Counted from the first letter of the stretch, positions 25,199 through 35,042 are shown. The stretch is DNA of 39,829 bases from Chloroflexota bacterium (GCA_024275635.1 JAJRYT010000031.1:1-39829); one strand, 5' to 3'. Made by a program: numbers and translations. Notes: a model not told the origin generated them from the letters alone.

Positions 25199-27084
25199 TT
25201 AGTTTCCAGTTGGCCTCCGTGAACTGTTGCGGCAATCATGCTGGCCGGGACGATAACTTGGATGGTTGTGCCTTGTCCGCTGGCGCTGGTAACGGTCACC
25301 TGACCGCCAGCCAGCAAGGCCCTTTCCCGCATTCCAGCCAGACCAAAGCCGCGATTGTTGTGATGATTGAGTTCAATGGTTGCCGGATCAAATCCCTGTC
25401 CGTCATCAGCTAAAGTCATGGTGATGCGGCCTGATTCATGAACCAATTGAATTGTCAGGTGGGTCGCTTGGCTGTGTTGGGCCACATTGTTCATCGCTTC
25501 CTGGGCAATTCGGAACAGGGTTGTTTCAATTTCATTGGGCAGGCGTTTCGGAAAACCGTTGGTTGTGATTGTGGTTTTAATATTGACTGGGTGTAGGACA
25601 TGTTTGCTTATCCATCTGAGGGATGGAACCAATCCTAGTTGATCCAAAACACCCGGCCGCAAATCGCCGATGACATCGCGTAAATCGCCCCATATTTTCT
25701 CTACTAGCTGGCGGCTCTTTTCCAGGTGTTGATGCGCAGTGTTATCGTCTGAAGGCAGGCTTTTGTAAAGACGGTCTAAACTTAATTCGACAGCCATTAA
25801 CACCTGGCCAATACCATCATGAAGTTCTCGAGCCAGGCGTGAACGCTCTTTTTCCTGTACGGTGATGTTATGTTGCAGTAATCGTTGGGCCAGGGTTTGT
25901 TGTGCTTGAATTTCTTTGGTTTTAGCGGCGACCTGATCCTCTAAGGTTTGATTCCACATGGATAAATCAGCAATGTTTTTGAGTATTTGTTTTTGCATTC
26001 GGGCCAAGGCGTTGGTCATGACGCCTATTTCGCCATAGCTGGATACGTGCAGAGGTGTATTCAGTTCGCCAGCAGCGATGCGCTGGGCGGCCATGGTTAA
26101 TTGTTGTATTGGTTTTATGAGCCGTCTGGTTCCACTCAAAGTAATAATCCAGACACTTACCAGGGAGATGACTGCCAACACGATCAGACCGATACGCAGT
26201 TGTTGCACGCCGGCGAAAGTGTCTTCTTCATTGCCGCCGACAGCTACCCCCCAGGGTACGGCCGATAAGGGGGCAAAGGCGATGACATGGGTTTCCAGAC
26301 TTGTTTTATCTGTATTTGGCTCTAATATAATTTCGGTCGTGCTTACAGATGGCTGAGATGGGGATAAGGACTCGCGATACAGGTCTGATTGTTCACTTTC
26401 AGCGAGTAAGGGTATATTCGATGTAGCCGCCAGAGCGCGTCCCTGGTCATCTATCAAAGTGGCGTGGCCGGTATTGCCTAAAGAAGCTGCTCGTTCTAGG
26501 GGTCTCATGATTGCTTCCCCGTTCAAATCTACAAGACCGATGAGGACGCCGGCGAAACGGCCGTTTACCAAGATTGGATTACTGGCCGCTGCTACTGGCC
26601 GGCCCGTTTGCACGTCGTAAAACGGTTCGGATATGAAGTAGCAGTCTGCTTCCAATGCTTGCACGACATACGGTATATCAGAAAGATCGGTTCCAGCCAG
26701 ATACATATCTGGCGGATTCGTTATGACCGTGTACCCATTGGCATCAAGAAAGAGGATGCTGGACGCAATGCTGCCCAGCTCGCGCTGGATGTTGCTCATG
26801 GACCGGGCTTCAACCGATAAATCGGTGTCAAAGGGATTGAAATCGGCCATTCTATTAATGTCTGTTAGTTCCGTAAAAACATGGTGCAGGAATTCATCAA
26901 TCTCGCCAGCCGCCATTTGAGCAATGACAACCCGTTCATTAACGATGTTATTCGCGCTGCTGTGCAATGCCCGTTCCCCCAATGCCGAGAAAACCGCAAA
27001 GAGAATGAGATAGCTCAAACTAATCCCCAAAGCTATTCGCGGCCATAGGCCCAGCCGGGAAATTTTTGATCCTATCCATTTCAT
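25195..27084 (-). CDS. Cache-HAMP sensor histidine kinase, NarX/DegS type (second pair)
   Basis: A membrane kinase of 629 residues from this start. Domains: helix 1 (about 17-36), extracellular double-Cache-like sensor (about 40-295, with GLVDLNGEAIM and TGHATLIDDQGRALAAT), helix 2 (about 298-318), HAMP (319-373), coiled coil, HisKA_3 with the phospho-acceptor His422 in ARELHDGIGQ, and an HATPase domain with AQEAMNNVAQHS, DDGQGFD and GFGLAGMRERA. It autophosphorylates and passes phosphate to the coupled regulator. The chosen ATG has GAGGG about 11 nt upstream. A GTG ten codons earlier (27114) overlaps the previous stop by 4 nt and is a real alternative. The signal is unknown; Cache domains usually bind small metabolites. 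Confidence 0.9.
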   Translation of the reverse strand: MKWIGSKISRLGLWPRIALGISLSYLILFAVFSALGERALHSSANNIVNERVVIAQMAAGEIDEFLHHVFTELTDINRMADFNPFDTDLSVEARSMSNIQRELGSIASSILFLDANGYTVITNPPDMYLAGTDLSDIPYVVQALEADCYFISEPFYDVQTGRPVAAASNPILVNGRFAGVLIGLVDLNGEAIMRPLERAASLGNTGHATLIDDQGRALAATSNIPLLAESEQSDLYRESLSPSQPSVSTTEIILEPNTDKTSLETHVIAFAPLSAVPWGVAVGGNEEDTFAGVQQLRIGLIVLAVISLVSVWIITLSGTRRLIKPIQQLTMAAQRIAAGELNTPLHVSSYGEIGVMTNALARMQKQILKNIADLSMWNQTLEDQVAAKTKEIQAQQTLAQRLLQHNITVQEKERSRLARELHDGIGQVLMAVELSLDRLYKSLPSDDNTAHQHLEKSRQLVEKIWGDLRDVIGDLRPGVLDQLGLVPSLRWISKHVLHPVNIKTTITTNGFPKRLPNEIETTLFRIAQEAMNNVAQHSQATHLTIQLVHESGRITMTLADDGQGFDPATIELNHHNNRGFGLAGMRERALLAGGQVTVTSASGQGTTIQVIVPASMIAATVHGGQLETK

Positions 27085-27110
27085 GAAAACGCCGTCCCTC
27101 ATATTTTCCG

Positions 27111-27770
27111 TCACGCTTGATTGGATAGTAATCCGTAGCGCAAGGCATAGTCAACCAGGCTGGCACGATCACGCAGGTTTAGTTTTCGATAAATGCTGAG
27201 ACGGTGAGTTTTTACAGTGTTCACGCTAACCGTCAGCCTGGTAGCAATGTCGCGGTTTGTTAATCCCTTAGCAATTAGAATCATAATTTGGTGTTCTCGT
27301 TGGGTCAAGGGTGAATCAGCAAGTTGTTCGTTTTTTTCTAGAAACCCGCGAACCATTCTCCCGGCTAATTTTGGCGGCAAATAGACGCCGCCTTGATGAA
27401 CTGCTTCGATGGCGTTAAATAGCTCCTGGCTGCGATCCCCTTTTAGAAAATAGCCGGATGCGCCGGCTTGCATGGCCTTAAAGAAAAACGCTTCGTCGTC
27501 GTGCATCGTAAGCATTAAGATGCGGACTTCTGGCAGATCGTGAACAAAATGGCTCATGGCTTCAATGCCGGTCATGTCGTCCATTGTCACGTCAAGCAAG
27601 ATGATATCAGGTTTATGTTGGCGGACGAGGTTGATCGCTTCATGACCGCAGTTTGCCTGCGCGATCAACTCAATGCCGGGAACGTCTTCTAACAGCGCGG
27701 CTAATCCGGCGCGCATCATTTCATGATCGTCGGCGATGATCAGCCGAATCGATTTGGAGACACCAGGCAT
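27111..27770 (-). CDS. NarL/FixJ-family response regulator (first pair)
   Basis: A 219-residue regulator with receiver (ADDH at 13-16, phospho-acceptor Asp60 in ILLDVTMDDMTG, Lys in FLKGDRS) and LuxR-type DNA-binding domain (QREHQIMILIAKGLTNRDIA, then SVNTVKTHRLSIYRKL). AGAGGAGTG lies about 9 nt before the ATG, within the end of the kinase gene; the two genes overlap by 31 nt. It is a paralogue of the regulator at 24.5-25.2 kb, the whole kinase-regulator pair being duplicated in tandem. The four genes read as one operon. Confidence 0.93.
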   Translation of the reverse strand: MPGVSKSIRLIIADDHEMMRAGLAALLEDVPGIELIAQANCGHEAINLVRQHKPDIILLDVTMDDMTGIEAMSHFVHDLPEVRILMLTMHDDEAFFFKAMQAGASGYFLKGDRSQELFNAIEAVHQGGVYLPPKLAGRMVRGFLEKNEQLADSPLTQREHQIMILIAKGLTNRDIATRLTVSVNTVKTHRLSIYRKLNLRDRASLVDYALRYGLLSNQA

Positions 27771-29674
27771 ACTTCACACTCCTCTGAATACTCACGCCCG
27801 TGTGGACAATCGTGACATTCGGCCACAACTACTGCCGGTATTGTAACCCGAATGGTTGTTCCCTGCCCAGGGTGACTGTCTACTGTCACCCGGCCATTAA
27901 CCATCAACGCTCTCTCTTTCATTCCGACCAGCCCAAAACCGCGATTGTGTTCCGGGTCTGGTGATACTTCGGAGGGTATAAATCCCTTTCCATTATCAAT
28001 CAGTGTCATGACTAATTCACGCTCATCCTGGAATAATTGAATTGTTAAATGGGTGGCCTGGCTGTGATGCACCACGTTGTTGACAGCTTCTTGGGCAATG
28101 CGAAACAGGATTGTTTCTACAAGACCCGGAAGCCGTTGTGGAAAGCGGTCGCTGGCAATGGAGACGGTGATATTTGTTGGCTGTAAAATATGGGTATGCA
28201 TCCATTGCAACGCGGATTCAAGGCCAAGCTCATCCAGAACACCGGGCCTTAGCGCGGCAACGATGCGGCGTAAGTCGGTGACTGTCTTGCCGGTTAATAC
28301 CTGGCTTTGTTCCAATCGTTCATGGGCTTTTGCCTCACTGCCAGGCAGCGCCAGATGTAGGCGTTCCAGGCTGAATTCGATGGCTGTTAACATTTGTCCG
28401 ACTTCGTCGTGTAACTCGCGGGCTATGCGGCTTCGTTCTGTTTCCTGGGCGGCGAGTGTGCGGCGCAGCAAGATTTTGATTTCTTTTGTTTGTTCGGCCA
28501 CGCGAATTCCCAAGGTTTCGTTCCAGTTGGCCAGTTCCTGGATGTTGGACAGCAGTTTTAAGCGCATGTTTTCCAGAGCTGTGACCATTTCGCCAAATTC
28601 GCCCCAACTTGGCGCGTACAAGGTTATGCCCAGGTTTCCGCTGTCGATTTCTTGAGCGGCTTGTTTTAACTGCTGGATTGGCCGTACCAATGCCCGTGTG
28701 CCTAGCAAGGTGATGATCCAAACGATTATCAGGGAAATGCTGCTGATGAGTATTATTCCTTGACGCAAGCGCCATACGCCGATTAGTGTTTCGTCTTCGT
28801 CGCCGCCGACGGCCACGCCCCAATTAGCGGTGGATAGGGGTACGAGGGCCATGACATGGTTCTCTCCCTGGCGTTCGCCAGCGATGTTGGCTAACTCAAA
28901 GGGGGTTGTTCCTGTTGCCGGCACCCCGTCAGCCATTGCCTGGGGATAGAAGTCGGGATGTTCGCTGAAGGTTTGGAAGGGGATGTCCAGGGTGGCGGCC
29001 AGGGTTCGTCCTTGTTGATCTACCAGGGTGGCATGGCCTGTGCTGCCAATTCGGGCGGCGTCGTTAAGCGCCCCCATTATTTGGGGTGAGTCCAGTTTGA
29101 CCAGCCCAATGAGCAAGCCCAGAAAACGGCCGTTTTTCTGTATGGGGACGATGACGGCCGTTACTGGCTGTTTTTGTATGGGATCTAGAAAAGGCTCAGA
29201 AACAACAACTTCATGCCTGGCCAGCGCTCGGGAAAAATCTGGCAGGCTGGATAGGTTGTCGCCGGATACGTAAAGCGTTGGTGGAGAAGAGAGCAGCGCC
29301 TCGCCAGACGAACTAAAAAAGGCTGTGCCGGCCGCAAAGAGACTAACCTGGCCCAATGTGTGGCTTAAAATGTCCGCTTCATCAGCTAAATCAGGGTCAT
29401 CAGGCTCAAAATCGGCCAATTGTTGGGCTTGTTCCAATTCACGAATAGCTTCCTGGAATAAACTATCCATGCGATTGGCCGTCATATGTGTAAGCGCTAA
29501 CCGTTCGTCCAGAATACGGTTCGCGCTGTCTTGTAAAGCGCGTTCGCCAATGATCATAACAGCGGCAAAAAGCAACACAAAGCCGAGGCTAATAGCCAGG
29601 GCTAATCTAGGCCAGATACCCCAACGCGATATCCAGGAGCGACCAATCGGAATGGCATCATTCTTAATTGTCAT
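27740..29674 (-). CDS. Cache-HAMP sensor histidine kinase with C-terminal Cys tail (first pair)
   Basis: A 644-residue membrane kinase: helix 1 (about 23-42), double-Cache-like sensor (about 46-300) with GLVKLDSPQIM and TGHATLVDQQGRTLAAT, helix 2 (about 305-325), HAMP (326-380), HisKA_3 with His422 in ARELHDEVGQ, and an HATPase domain with AQEAVNNVVHHS and GFGLVGMKERA. The paralogue encoded next to it ends soon after the ATPase domain. This one continues with a tail holding CHDC and CEVC (Cys620, 623, 633, 636), a possible small metal site. GAAGG lies 5 nt before the ATG. It is the first gene of the four-gene two-component operon. Confidence 0.92.
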   Translation of the reverse strand: MTIKNDAIPIGRSWISRWGIWPRLALAISLGFVLLFAAVMIIGERALQDSANRILDERLALTHMTANRMDSLFQEAIRELEQAQQLADFEPDDPDLADEADILSHTLGQVSLFAAGTAFFSSSGEALLSSPPTLYVSGDNLSSLPDFSRALARHEVVVSEPFLDPIQKQPVTAVIVPIQKNGRFLGLLIGLVKLDSPQIMGALNDAARIGSTGHATLVDQQGRTLAATLDIPFQTFSEHPDFYPQAMADGVPATGTTPFELANIAGERQGENHVMALVPLSTANWGVAVGGDEDETLIGVWRLRQGIILISSISLIIVWIITLLGTRALVRPIQQLKQAAQEIDSGNLGITLYAPSWGEFGEMVTALENMRLKLLSNIQELANWNETLGIRVAEQTKEIKILLRRTLAAQETERSRIARELHDEVGQMLTAIEFSLERLHLALPGSEAKAHERLEQSQVLTGKTVTDLRRIVAALRPGVLDELGLESALQWMHTHILQPTNITVSIASDRFPQRLPGLVETILFRIAQEAVNNVVHHSQATHLTIQLFQDERELVMTLIDNGKGFIPSEVSPDPEHNRGFGLVGMKERALMVNGRVTVDSHPGQGTTIRVTIPAVVVAECHDCPHGREYSEECEVCLVSPNRFG

Positions 29675-30127
29675 GCGACCTTCAAATACCCGTCATATAG
29701 AAAAAATACGTCAAGAATGAAAGCTAAAATAACGAATGGGGGCGCCATTTCCTAGCGAAATCATTCGATTTTCAGAAACAACAAAACCGAAGTTTAGGAA
29801 ATGGTCGAACCAACAGAATATAATACCGCTTGAAGAATTGCTTGCAGTGTAAGCATAATTAAAGGAGAGGTATATTACATATTCCCTTAAGAGGAGAAAT
29901 TTTCGTGATCCTTCGAGGATGAACAGGGGTTTTGAAATGTGATGACAACTAGATCTGCGCTTATCCGCGTCTTATCTAAAAGTGCAAACATAATGCTACA
30001 GATTAAATGCTGAACTCCCTTGATATATTGATAAAGCTTTGACTGACACGCTCCTGCAAACGAAACGATATATCCTGCAGCGACCATCTGGTTAGCTATT
30101 CCGCTTAACGCACGCCTGAAACCCCCT
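29675..30127. other. Gap upstream of the first kinase pair, with an inverted repeat
   Basis: This 453-base AT-richer gap must hold the promoter of the kinase-regulator operon. A perfect 10-bp inverted repeat CCATTTCCTA (29745-29754) / TAGGAAATGG (29795-29804) with 40 bases between could be a pair of operator half-sites. A TATTAT box near 29820 on the minus strand has no good -35 partner. A 66-codon frame at 29887-30087 has no ribosome binding site and no recognisable features, and I do not call it. Confidence 0.35.
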
Positions 30128-32512
30128 TCATGTTAATGCTTCACGCAAAAACCTGGCTAATTGGTCAATATTGAGTGGCTTTGGCAGCCAGTCCGAAACA
30201 AACTGTTTCATTTCCGATTTCATTTCCGTGTCGCGGGGAAAACCGCTCATCAGTAACACTTTTGGCGGAGGGAATTGTTGTTGCAGCGCTTTTACCATCT
30301 CAAATCCGTCCATCTTGGGCATGACCACATCGGCTAGAACCAAATTGATTTGGTTGGGTTGGGTGCGGTACACGGTTAATGCGTCTTGCCCGTCCACGGC
30401 GGTGAGCACCCGGTAGTTAAGCGACTCCAGTACGGAGCGAGTCGCTTCCAGCAAAATCTGGTTATCCTCTACCAGGAGAATCGTCTCACCCTGCCCCTGG
30501 AGGGGGCCGGTAAGGAGTTCAGCAGTCTTGACGTCCGCTTCTGTCACCAACGCTGGCAGGTAAATCGTAAACGTTGTCCCCTCTCCCAGCCGGCTCTTAA
30601 CCGTAATACAGCCCTCATGCTGCTGCACAATGCCATATACCTGAGCCAACCCCAGACCAGTCCCTTTACCTACCTCTTTCGTCGTAAAGAAGGGTTCAAA
30701 AATATGGGGCAGTACATCCGGGGCAATCCCGGTCCCGGTATCGGTGACAGCCAGCTTAATCCACTCTCCCGGCGCCATGCCGGTACAGGGCGGCGTTTCG
30801 TCAGCGCGCAATATCGAGCGGGACAGGTTGACATAGAGCGCCCCCCCCTGCGGCATGGCATCACGGGCATTGACCGTCAGATTGGTGACTGCCTGCTGCA
30901 GCTGTGTCAGGTCGGCGTTAACCATGTAATCACCCGACGAGAAAGCGAACTGGACCTGGATACGTTCCGAAATAGTGCGTTCTACAAACTTCAGCATCTC
31001 ATTGAGGAGCAACTTCAAATCCAACGGCCGTGGTTCACGAACAGAGCGGCGGCTGAAATCCAGAATTTGCCGGGTCAGGTCAGCCGCGTGCATCGCTTGT
31101 TGATAAATGATTTGTAGTTTTTTCAGATCATTTTTCAATAAATTTTCTGATCTTTGCAACAGTTCGGAATAGAGGGTGATCACGGCCATTACATTGTTAA
31201 AATCATGGGCGATACCGGCGGCTAGCTGCCCCACCGCGGCCAGCCGCTCCTGCCGCACATGTTCCTCTTCCAACTGCTTGCGTTCGGTGATGTCTTCTTC
31301 AACGGCCACATAATGAGTGATGTTGTCACTTTGGTCTTTGACACCGGCAATGGAGGCCATACTCCAGTAGAGATCGCCATTCTTTTTCTTGTTGTGAAAC
31401 TCGCCTCGCCATTCCCCCCCGGCAGTGATGGCATCCCACAATTCCCGGTAGACTTCTGGCGGATGTTCGCCCGATTGCAGTATACGTGGAGTTTGCCCGA
31501 TCGCTTCGGCGGCGCTGTAGCCCGTCACCTGGCTGAACTTGGGATTGACATATTGAATGACGCCCTTAGTATCGGTAATCATCACCGAGACCGGGCTGTG
31601 CTCGATGGCCTTGTTGAGCTGCCGCAGCGCTTCCTCTGCCCGCACCCGCGCAGTGATATCGATCATTCCCGCAATCGCACCGGCATAATTGCCATCTTCA
31701 TCCATCATTGGGGCTGTTTCTATGGTGACAATGATGCGATTACCATCTTTTCGTAAGAACTCAAAATCATGTTGTTCTGTAATGCCCTGCTTACGGCGCG
31801 CCACATTGCGAGTAGCAATTTCAACCCCACGCTCGTCCATAAAAGAAAACAAACGTTTACCCATCATTTCATCAGCAGAATATCCCAGCATTTTTGCCAT
31901 GCTCGGGTTAACAAATGTCGTAAAAGAATCTTTGTCGATCACCCATATGCCTTCTTGTGCCAAATTAACTAATTGGCGGTATTTTTCTTCACTTTCCCGC
32001 AGCGCCTCCTCCGTCCGCACCCGCTCGGTGATTTCCTGTTGGAGATGCTTATTTGCTTTTTGCAGTTCAACCGTGCGCAGTTGTACTTCTTCTTCCAGGT
32101 GTAACCGGTATCGCGCCAGTTCGTCTTCATCACGCTTGCGTTTCAGCGCGTTTTCGATAGTGATAGGTAATAGCAACAAATAATCGCGGGCTGTATCCTT
32201 GACCAGATAATCATATGCGCCAGCTTTCATAGCCTGTACCGCAGTGTTAGCGTCTGCTGCCCCTGTCAAAAAGACAGTGGGAATTTGATCCATCTGTCCC
32301 TGGAGTTCCAACCCGGTGCCATCGGGCAGACTTTGATCAAGCAACACCAGATCAATGCCCCCCTGGCCCAGGCGTTCTTGCGCAGCAGCGGCCGTTTCGG
32401 CAAATTCAAGGGTATAAGGCAAATTCCCTGCCCTGAAGGCGCGTTCCACCGCCATGCGATCCAAGGCATCGTCCTCTATCAGGAGAATATAAATCATCTG
32501 CGTTTCATTCAT
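30128..32512 (-). CDS. Hybrid histidine kinase: REC-PAS-PAS-HisKA-HATPase-REC
   Basis: A 794-residue soluble hybrid kinase with no membrane segment. N-terminal receiver (1-120, Asp59 in [11 protein letters not shown]) and a coiled coil (about 125-175). Two PAS domains follow (about 175-290 and 296-412, the second with the PAC-like EDITERK end). The kinase core has phospho-acceptor His436 in [12 protein letters not shown], an N-box [10 protein letters not shown], and DTGTGIA and [13 protein letters not shown]. The C-terminal receiver has Asp728 in [13 protein letters not shown]. The layout suggests an internal phosphorelay with both an input and an output receiver. Start codon support is modest (GGGAAGATGAG upstream). 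It lies downstream of the Rcp-type receiver and kinase genes, separated from them by two mobile-element remnants. Confidence 0.92.
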   Translation of the reverse strand: MNETQMIYILLIEDDALDRMAVERAFRAGNLPYTLEFAETAAAAQERLGQGGIDLVLLDQSLPDGTGLELQGQMDQIPTVFLTGAADANTAVQAMKAGAYDYLVKDTARDYLLLLPITIENALKRKRDEDELARYRLHLEEEVQLRTVELQKANKHLQQEITERVRTEEALRESEEKYRQLVNLAQEGIWVIDKDSFTTFVNPSMAKMLGYSADEMMGKRLFSFMDERGVEIATRNVARRKQGITEQHDFEFLRKDGNRIIVTIETAPMMDEDGNYAGAIAGMIDITARVRAEEALRQLNKAIEHSPVSVMITDTKGVIQYVNPKFSQVTGYSAAEAIGQTPRILQSGEHPPEVYRELWDAITAGGEWRGEFHNKKKNGDLYWSMASIAGVKDQSDNITHYVAVEEDITERKQLEEEHVRQERLAAVGQLAAGIAHDFNNVMAVITLYSELLQRSENLLKNDLKKLQIIYQQAMHAADLTRQILDFSRRSVREPRPLDLKLLLNEMLKFVERTISERIQVQFAFSSGDYMVNADLTQLQQAVTNLTVNARDAMPQGGALYVNLSRSILRADETPPCTGMAPGEWIKLAVTDTGTGIAPDVLPHIFEPFFTTKEVGKGTGLGLAQVYGIVQQHEGCITVKSRLGEGTTFTIYLPALVTEADVKTAELLTGPLQGQGETILLVEDNQILLEATRSVLESLNYRVLTAVDGQDALTVYRTQPNQINLVLADVVMPKMDGFEMVKALQQQFPPPKVLLMSGFPRDTEMKSEMKQFVSDWLPKPLNIDQLARFLREALT

Positions 32513-32537
32513 CGACTCATCTTCCCATAAAATTGTA

Positions 32538-32642
32538 GTAATCGGTCACTCCCCTCCGGAGACTTTTGAAGTTTTGTTGTCCAATGTGATTGCATACTCG
32601 ACTGCAAAACTTCAAAAGTCTTTTAGGGGGCTGACCGGTTAC
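32538..32642. mobile_element. MITE-like element, copy 1
   Basis: A 105-bp non-coding element with long terminal inverted repeats: GTAATCGGTCACTCCCC at one end and the complement of GTAACCGGTCAGCCCCC at the other. Both continue into a shared GACTTTTGAAGTTTTG arm. It is flanked by a perfect 8-bp direct duplication AAATTGTA (32530-32537 and 32643-32650). GTAA ends and 8-bp duplications fit the IS66 family, so it is probably mobilised by an IS66-type transposase elsewhere. There is no transposase in the window. Confidence 0.85.
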
Positions 32643-32687
32643 AAATTGTAGTTGGGTCTCAAACTCTGTTTTCATTTTGCTCAAGGC

Positions 32688-32791
32688 GTAAGCATTCACT
32701 CCCCCCTGGAGACTTTTGAAGTTTTGACGCCATATGTAATTGTGTGCTCGACTGCAAAACTTCAAAAGTCTATTGGTGGCTGAACGGTTAC
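32688..32791. mobile_element. MITE-like element, copy 2
   Basis: A 104-bp relative of copy 1 in the same orientation, ending in GTAAGCATTCACTCC and the complement of GTAACCGTTCAGCC, with the same GACTTTTGAAGTTTTG arms and a diverged centre. It is flanked by a perfect 8-bp duplication CTCAAGGC (32680-32687 and 32792-32799). One duplicate includes the stop codon of the Rcp-type receiver gene, so insertion was exactly at the gene end without damaging it. Different duplications show the two copies inserted independently. Confidence 0.85.
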
Positions 32792-32792
32792 C

Positions 32793-33224
32793 TCAAGGCA
32801 GTTCGCTCAACGTCCAATACAAATCAAATATCTGGATCGCCCGCACAAATTTCTCGAAAGTCACCGGTTTGACCAGGTACCCAGCCACGCCGTTCTGAAA
32901 ACTCTGCTGAATGTCAGCATCGTTATCCGAGGTAGTCAAGACTATGACCGGGATGTGGCGCAAATCCCGGTCAGCCTTGAGAATAGACAGCATTTCCAAC
33001 CCGCCCATGCGCGGCATTTTGAGATCCATCAGGATCAGGGTCGGGCGGGGTGAAGAAGCTGGCTCCGCAAATTTGCCCTCATGCCGTAAAAATGCCAGGC
33101 CCTCTTCCCCATTGCCGACCACATACAAAGGATTGGTAACTTTGTTCTGGGCAAAGGCTCGCTTTACCGCCATCACATCAACCGGATCATCTTCGACCAA
33201 TAAAACACTGTTTTGCGATCTCAC
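32793..33224 (-). CDS. Rcp1/CheY-like single-domain response regulator
   Basis: A 143-residue receiver-only protein with acidic pocket EDD (11-13), phospho-acceptor Asp67 in LILMDLKMPRMGG, Thr in VLTTSDND and Lys in YLVKPVTF. The long alpha4 region and the HIPVIVLTTS motif match the Rcp1 type usually paired with phytochrome-like kinases. It starts 9 nt after the stop of the Cache-HAMP kinase gene and is almost certainly its partner. It has no output domain and may pass phosphate on to the hybrid kinase or to a downstream protein. Confidence 0.93.
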   Translation of the reverse strand: MRSQNSVLLVEDDPVDVMAVKRAFAQNKVTNPLYVVGNGEEGLAFLRHEGKFAEPASSPRPTLILMDLKMPRMGGLEMLSILKADRDLRHIPVIVLTTSDNDADIQQSFQNGVAGYLVKPVTFEKFVRAIQIFDLYWTLSELP

Positions 33225-33233
33225 GAAAATCTC

Positions 33234-35042
33234 CTATTTTGTCTTAGGCCAGGTAAAACGGAATATAGATCCCTGTCCGGGGACACCTTGTGATTCAACC
33301 CAAACCTTGCCGCCATGCTCCTCGACAATTTTGCGCACCAGCGCCAGACCAATGCCGGTACTTTCGACATCCTGGTTGGTTTGCAGGGATTGGAACATCT
33401 GGAAAATACGCTCGTGGTGGCGCGGTTCGATTCCCAGACCGTCATCACGGACGGTGAATTCCCAAAAATCACCCTGATCGCGGCCAGAAATCTCTACCTT
33501 TCCCTGTGGCCCAGGGTGATGGTTGACCGCATTGCTGATCAAATTCTGGAAGACCTGGGTTAGATGAAGTTCATCTGTTTGCAGCCGGGGCATTTTTGTG
33601 GTCACGTTGATCCGGATGCCTTCAGGCGGGGAGGCGGTGTCTATGACGCGCACCAGTAAAGTGTTTACATCAACCACAATCTCCGGGTTGCGCACCCGGC
33701 CAACCCGCGAGTAATCCAATAATCCATTGATCAGGGCGTCCATGCGCTGCACCCGCTCGCGCAGCAGGCGCAGTTGTTCGATCTGCTCGCCTTCCAGTTT
33801 GCCCTGCAGGTCTTCTACTAACCACGTTGAGAGGCTGGCAATCCCCCGTAAAGGTGTTTTCAGGTCGTGGGATACCACATAGGCAAAGGAAGAAAGTTCC
33901 CGGTTACTGTGGGTCAATTCATCACGCGCTTGCGAGAGCTGCCTGACCATAGCGTTGAAAGATTCCGCCACCTGGCCGACTTCATCTAACTGGCTGATGG
34001 GTACATGCGTAGACAGATCGCCAGCGGCAACTTTACGAGTGGCGCGTTCCAGTTCGTTGAGGGGCTGCACAAAGTTGTGCGTCAGCGGGGCCACAATGAT
34101 TGCTCCAGCCAGAAGGGCTAACCCTAAGCCCATCATCAAATTCGTGCGAAGCTGGGATATACCGGCAAAGGCTTCAACTACGTCCTGCTTTACCACAATG
34201 CCCCAGCCGGTCTCCTGGATAGGCCGGTAAGCGGCAATCACCTGAACGCTACGATAGTCAGGCGCTTGAATGGCGCCTGATTGCCCGGCCGTAGCCCCGA
34301 TCATCGGTCTGGCGGCTCCCCCACTAATGGGTAATGGCTCAAAACTGCTAACATCTGAGGCAAAACGCCGCGGCGTCAGAAAATGAACCTCCTCGCCCCG
34401 GCGGACACCCAGAACGGTTTCGCCGGTACTCCCCAGGCCAGTGTAATCCCCGGTAATCGAAAGTAAAGCTCTGGCATTATAGCGGTGGATCAGCACCGCC
34501 ACGGTGTTGTCCTGACCGTCGTTTAGCGGCATGGATAATTCAATATAGATCGTGCCCTGGTCAATGAATGGATCAGAGATAGATGGACGCACGACTCCAT
34601 TCATAAATACGGGGGTTTTAGCCACTATCCGCCCTTCATTGGCAGTATTTGTCGAGATAATCACTTCGCCGGAAAGATCAACGATATCGGCCCATTCCAG
34701 ATCGGAGTGGATTGGCTGTTCACGCTTCATGGAAGCCGCCAGGATAGATTCCTGGCGAATACGATCCTCGCCGCTGGCGGCCAGCATGGCCGTGGTCTCT
34801 GCGGCCAGGTTGGGATGGGCAAATGAGAGTAAATTATTTTTATAATTCTCAAGCTGAATTTTGATAGCTGTCTGGCGGGCGGTTGCCAGCGCCTCCAGGC
34901 TGGCAATGCCTTCGACCTCAATGGTGCTGCGGGTGATCCGATAAGCGATCACTCCGACAACCAATGTAAGTATCAACAAGAGCGCTAATGACAAGACTGT
35001 GATTTGAGTAGACAGGGAATTGAATGGAAGTCGGATCCTCAC
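33234..35042 (-). CDS. Cache-HAMP sensor histidine kinase, phytochrome-kinase type
   Basis: A 602-residue membrane kinase: helix 1 (about 14-34), Cache-like sensor (about 38-295, ending YRPIQETGWGIVVKQ), helix 2 (about 300-320), HAMP (about 321-375), HisKA with phospho-acceptor His392 in FAYVVSHDLKTPLRG, and an HATPase domain with NLISNAVNHH, DDGLGIE and GIGLALVRKIVEEHGG. GTG start with AAGGAGGG 5 nt upstream. The kinase-plus-Rcp order (9-nt gap) is the classic arrangement of the FAYVVSHDLK kinases, though here the input is an extracellular Cache and not a bilin domain. The ligand is unknown. Confidence 0.93.
   Translation of the reverse strand: MRIRLPFNSLSTQITVLSLALLLILTLVVGVIAYRITRSTIEVEGIASLEALATARQTAIKIQLENYKNNLLSFAHPNLAAETTAMLAASGEDRIRQESILAASMKREQPIHSDLEWADIVDLSGEVIISTNTANEGRIVAKTPVFMNGVVRPSISDPFIDQGTIYIELSMPLNDGQDNTVAVLIHRYNARALLSITGDYTGLGSTGETVLGVRRGEEVHFLTPRRFASDVSSFEPLPISGGAARPMIGATAGQSGAIQAPDYRSVQVIAAYRPIQETGWGIVVKQDVVEAFAGISQLRTNLMMGLGLALLAGAIIVAPLTHNFVQPLNELERATRKVAAGDLSTHVPISQLDEVGQVAESFNAMVRQLSQARDELTHSNRELSSFAYVVSHDLKTPLRGIASLSTWLVEDLQGKLEGEQIEQLRLLRERVQRMDALINGLLDYSRVGRVRNPEIVVDVNTLLVRVIDTASPPEGIRINVTTKMPRLQTDELHLTQVFQNLISNAVNHHPGPQGKVEISGRDQGDFWEFTVRDDGLGIEPRHHERIFQMFQSLQTNQDVESTGIGLALVRKIVEEHGGKVWVESQGVPGQGSIFRFTWPKTK

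Noticed and set aside
29887-30087. 66-codon minus-strand frame between kinase genes
   Set aside because: No ribosome binding site, no domain, and an AT-rich chance frame.
30386-31117. 243-codon plus-strand frame
   Set aside because: Antisense to the ATPase and receiver parts of the hybrid kinase; no recognisable features.
32517-32765. 82-codon minus-strand frame
   Set aside because: It is made of the two MITE copies, which explains its internally repeated protein (KFCSR...NFKSL twice).
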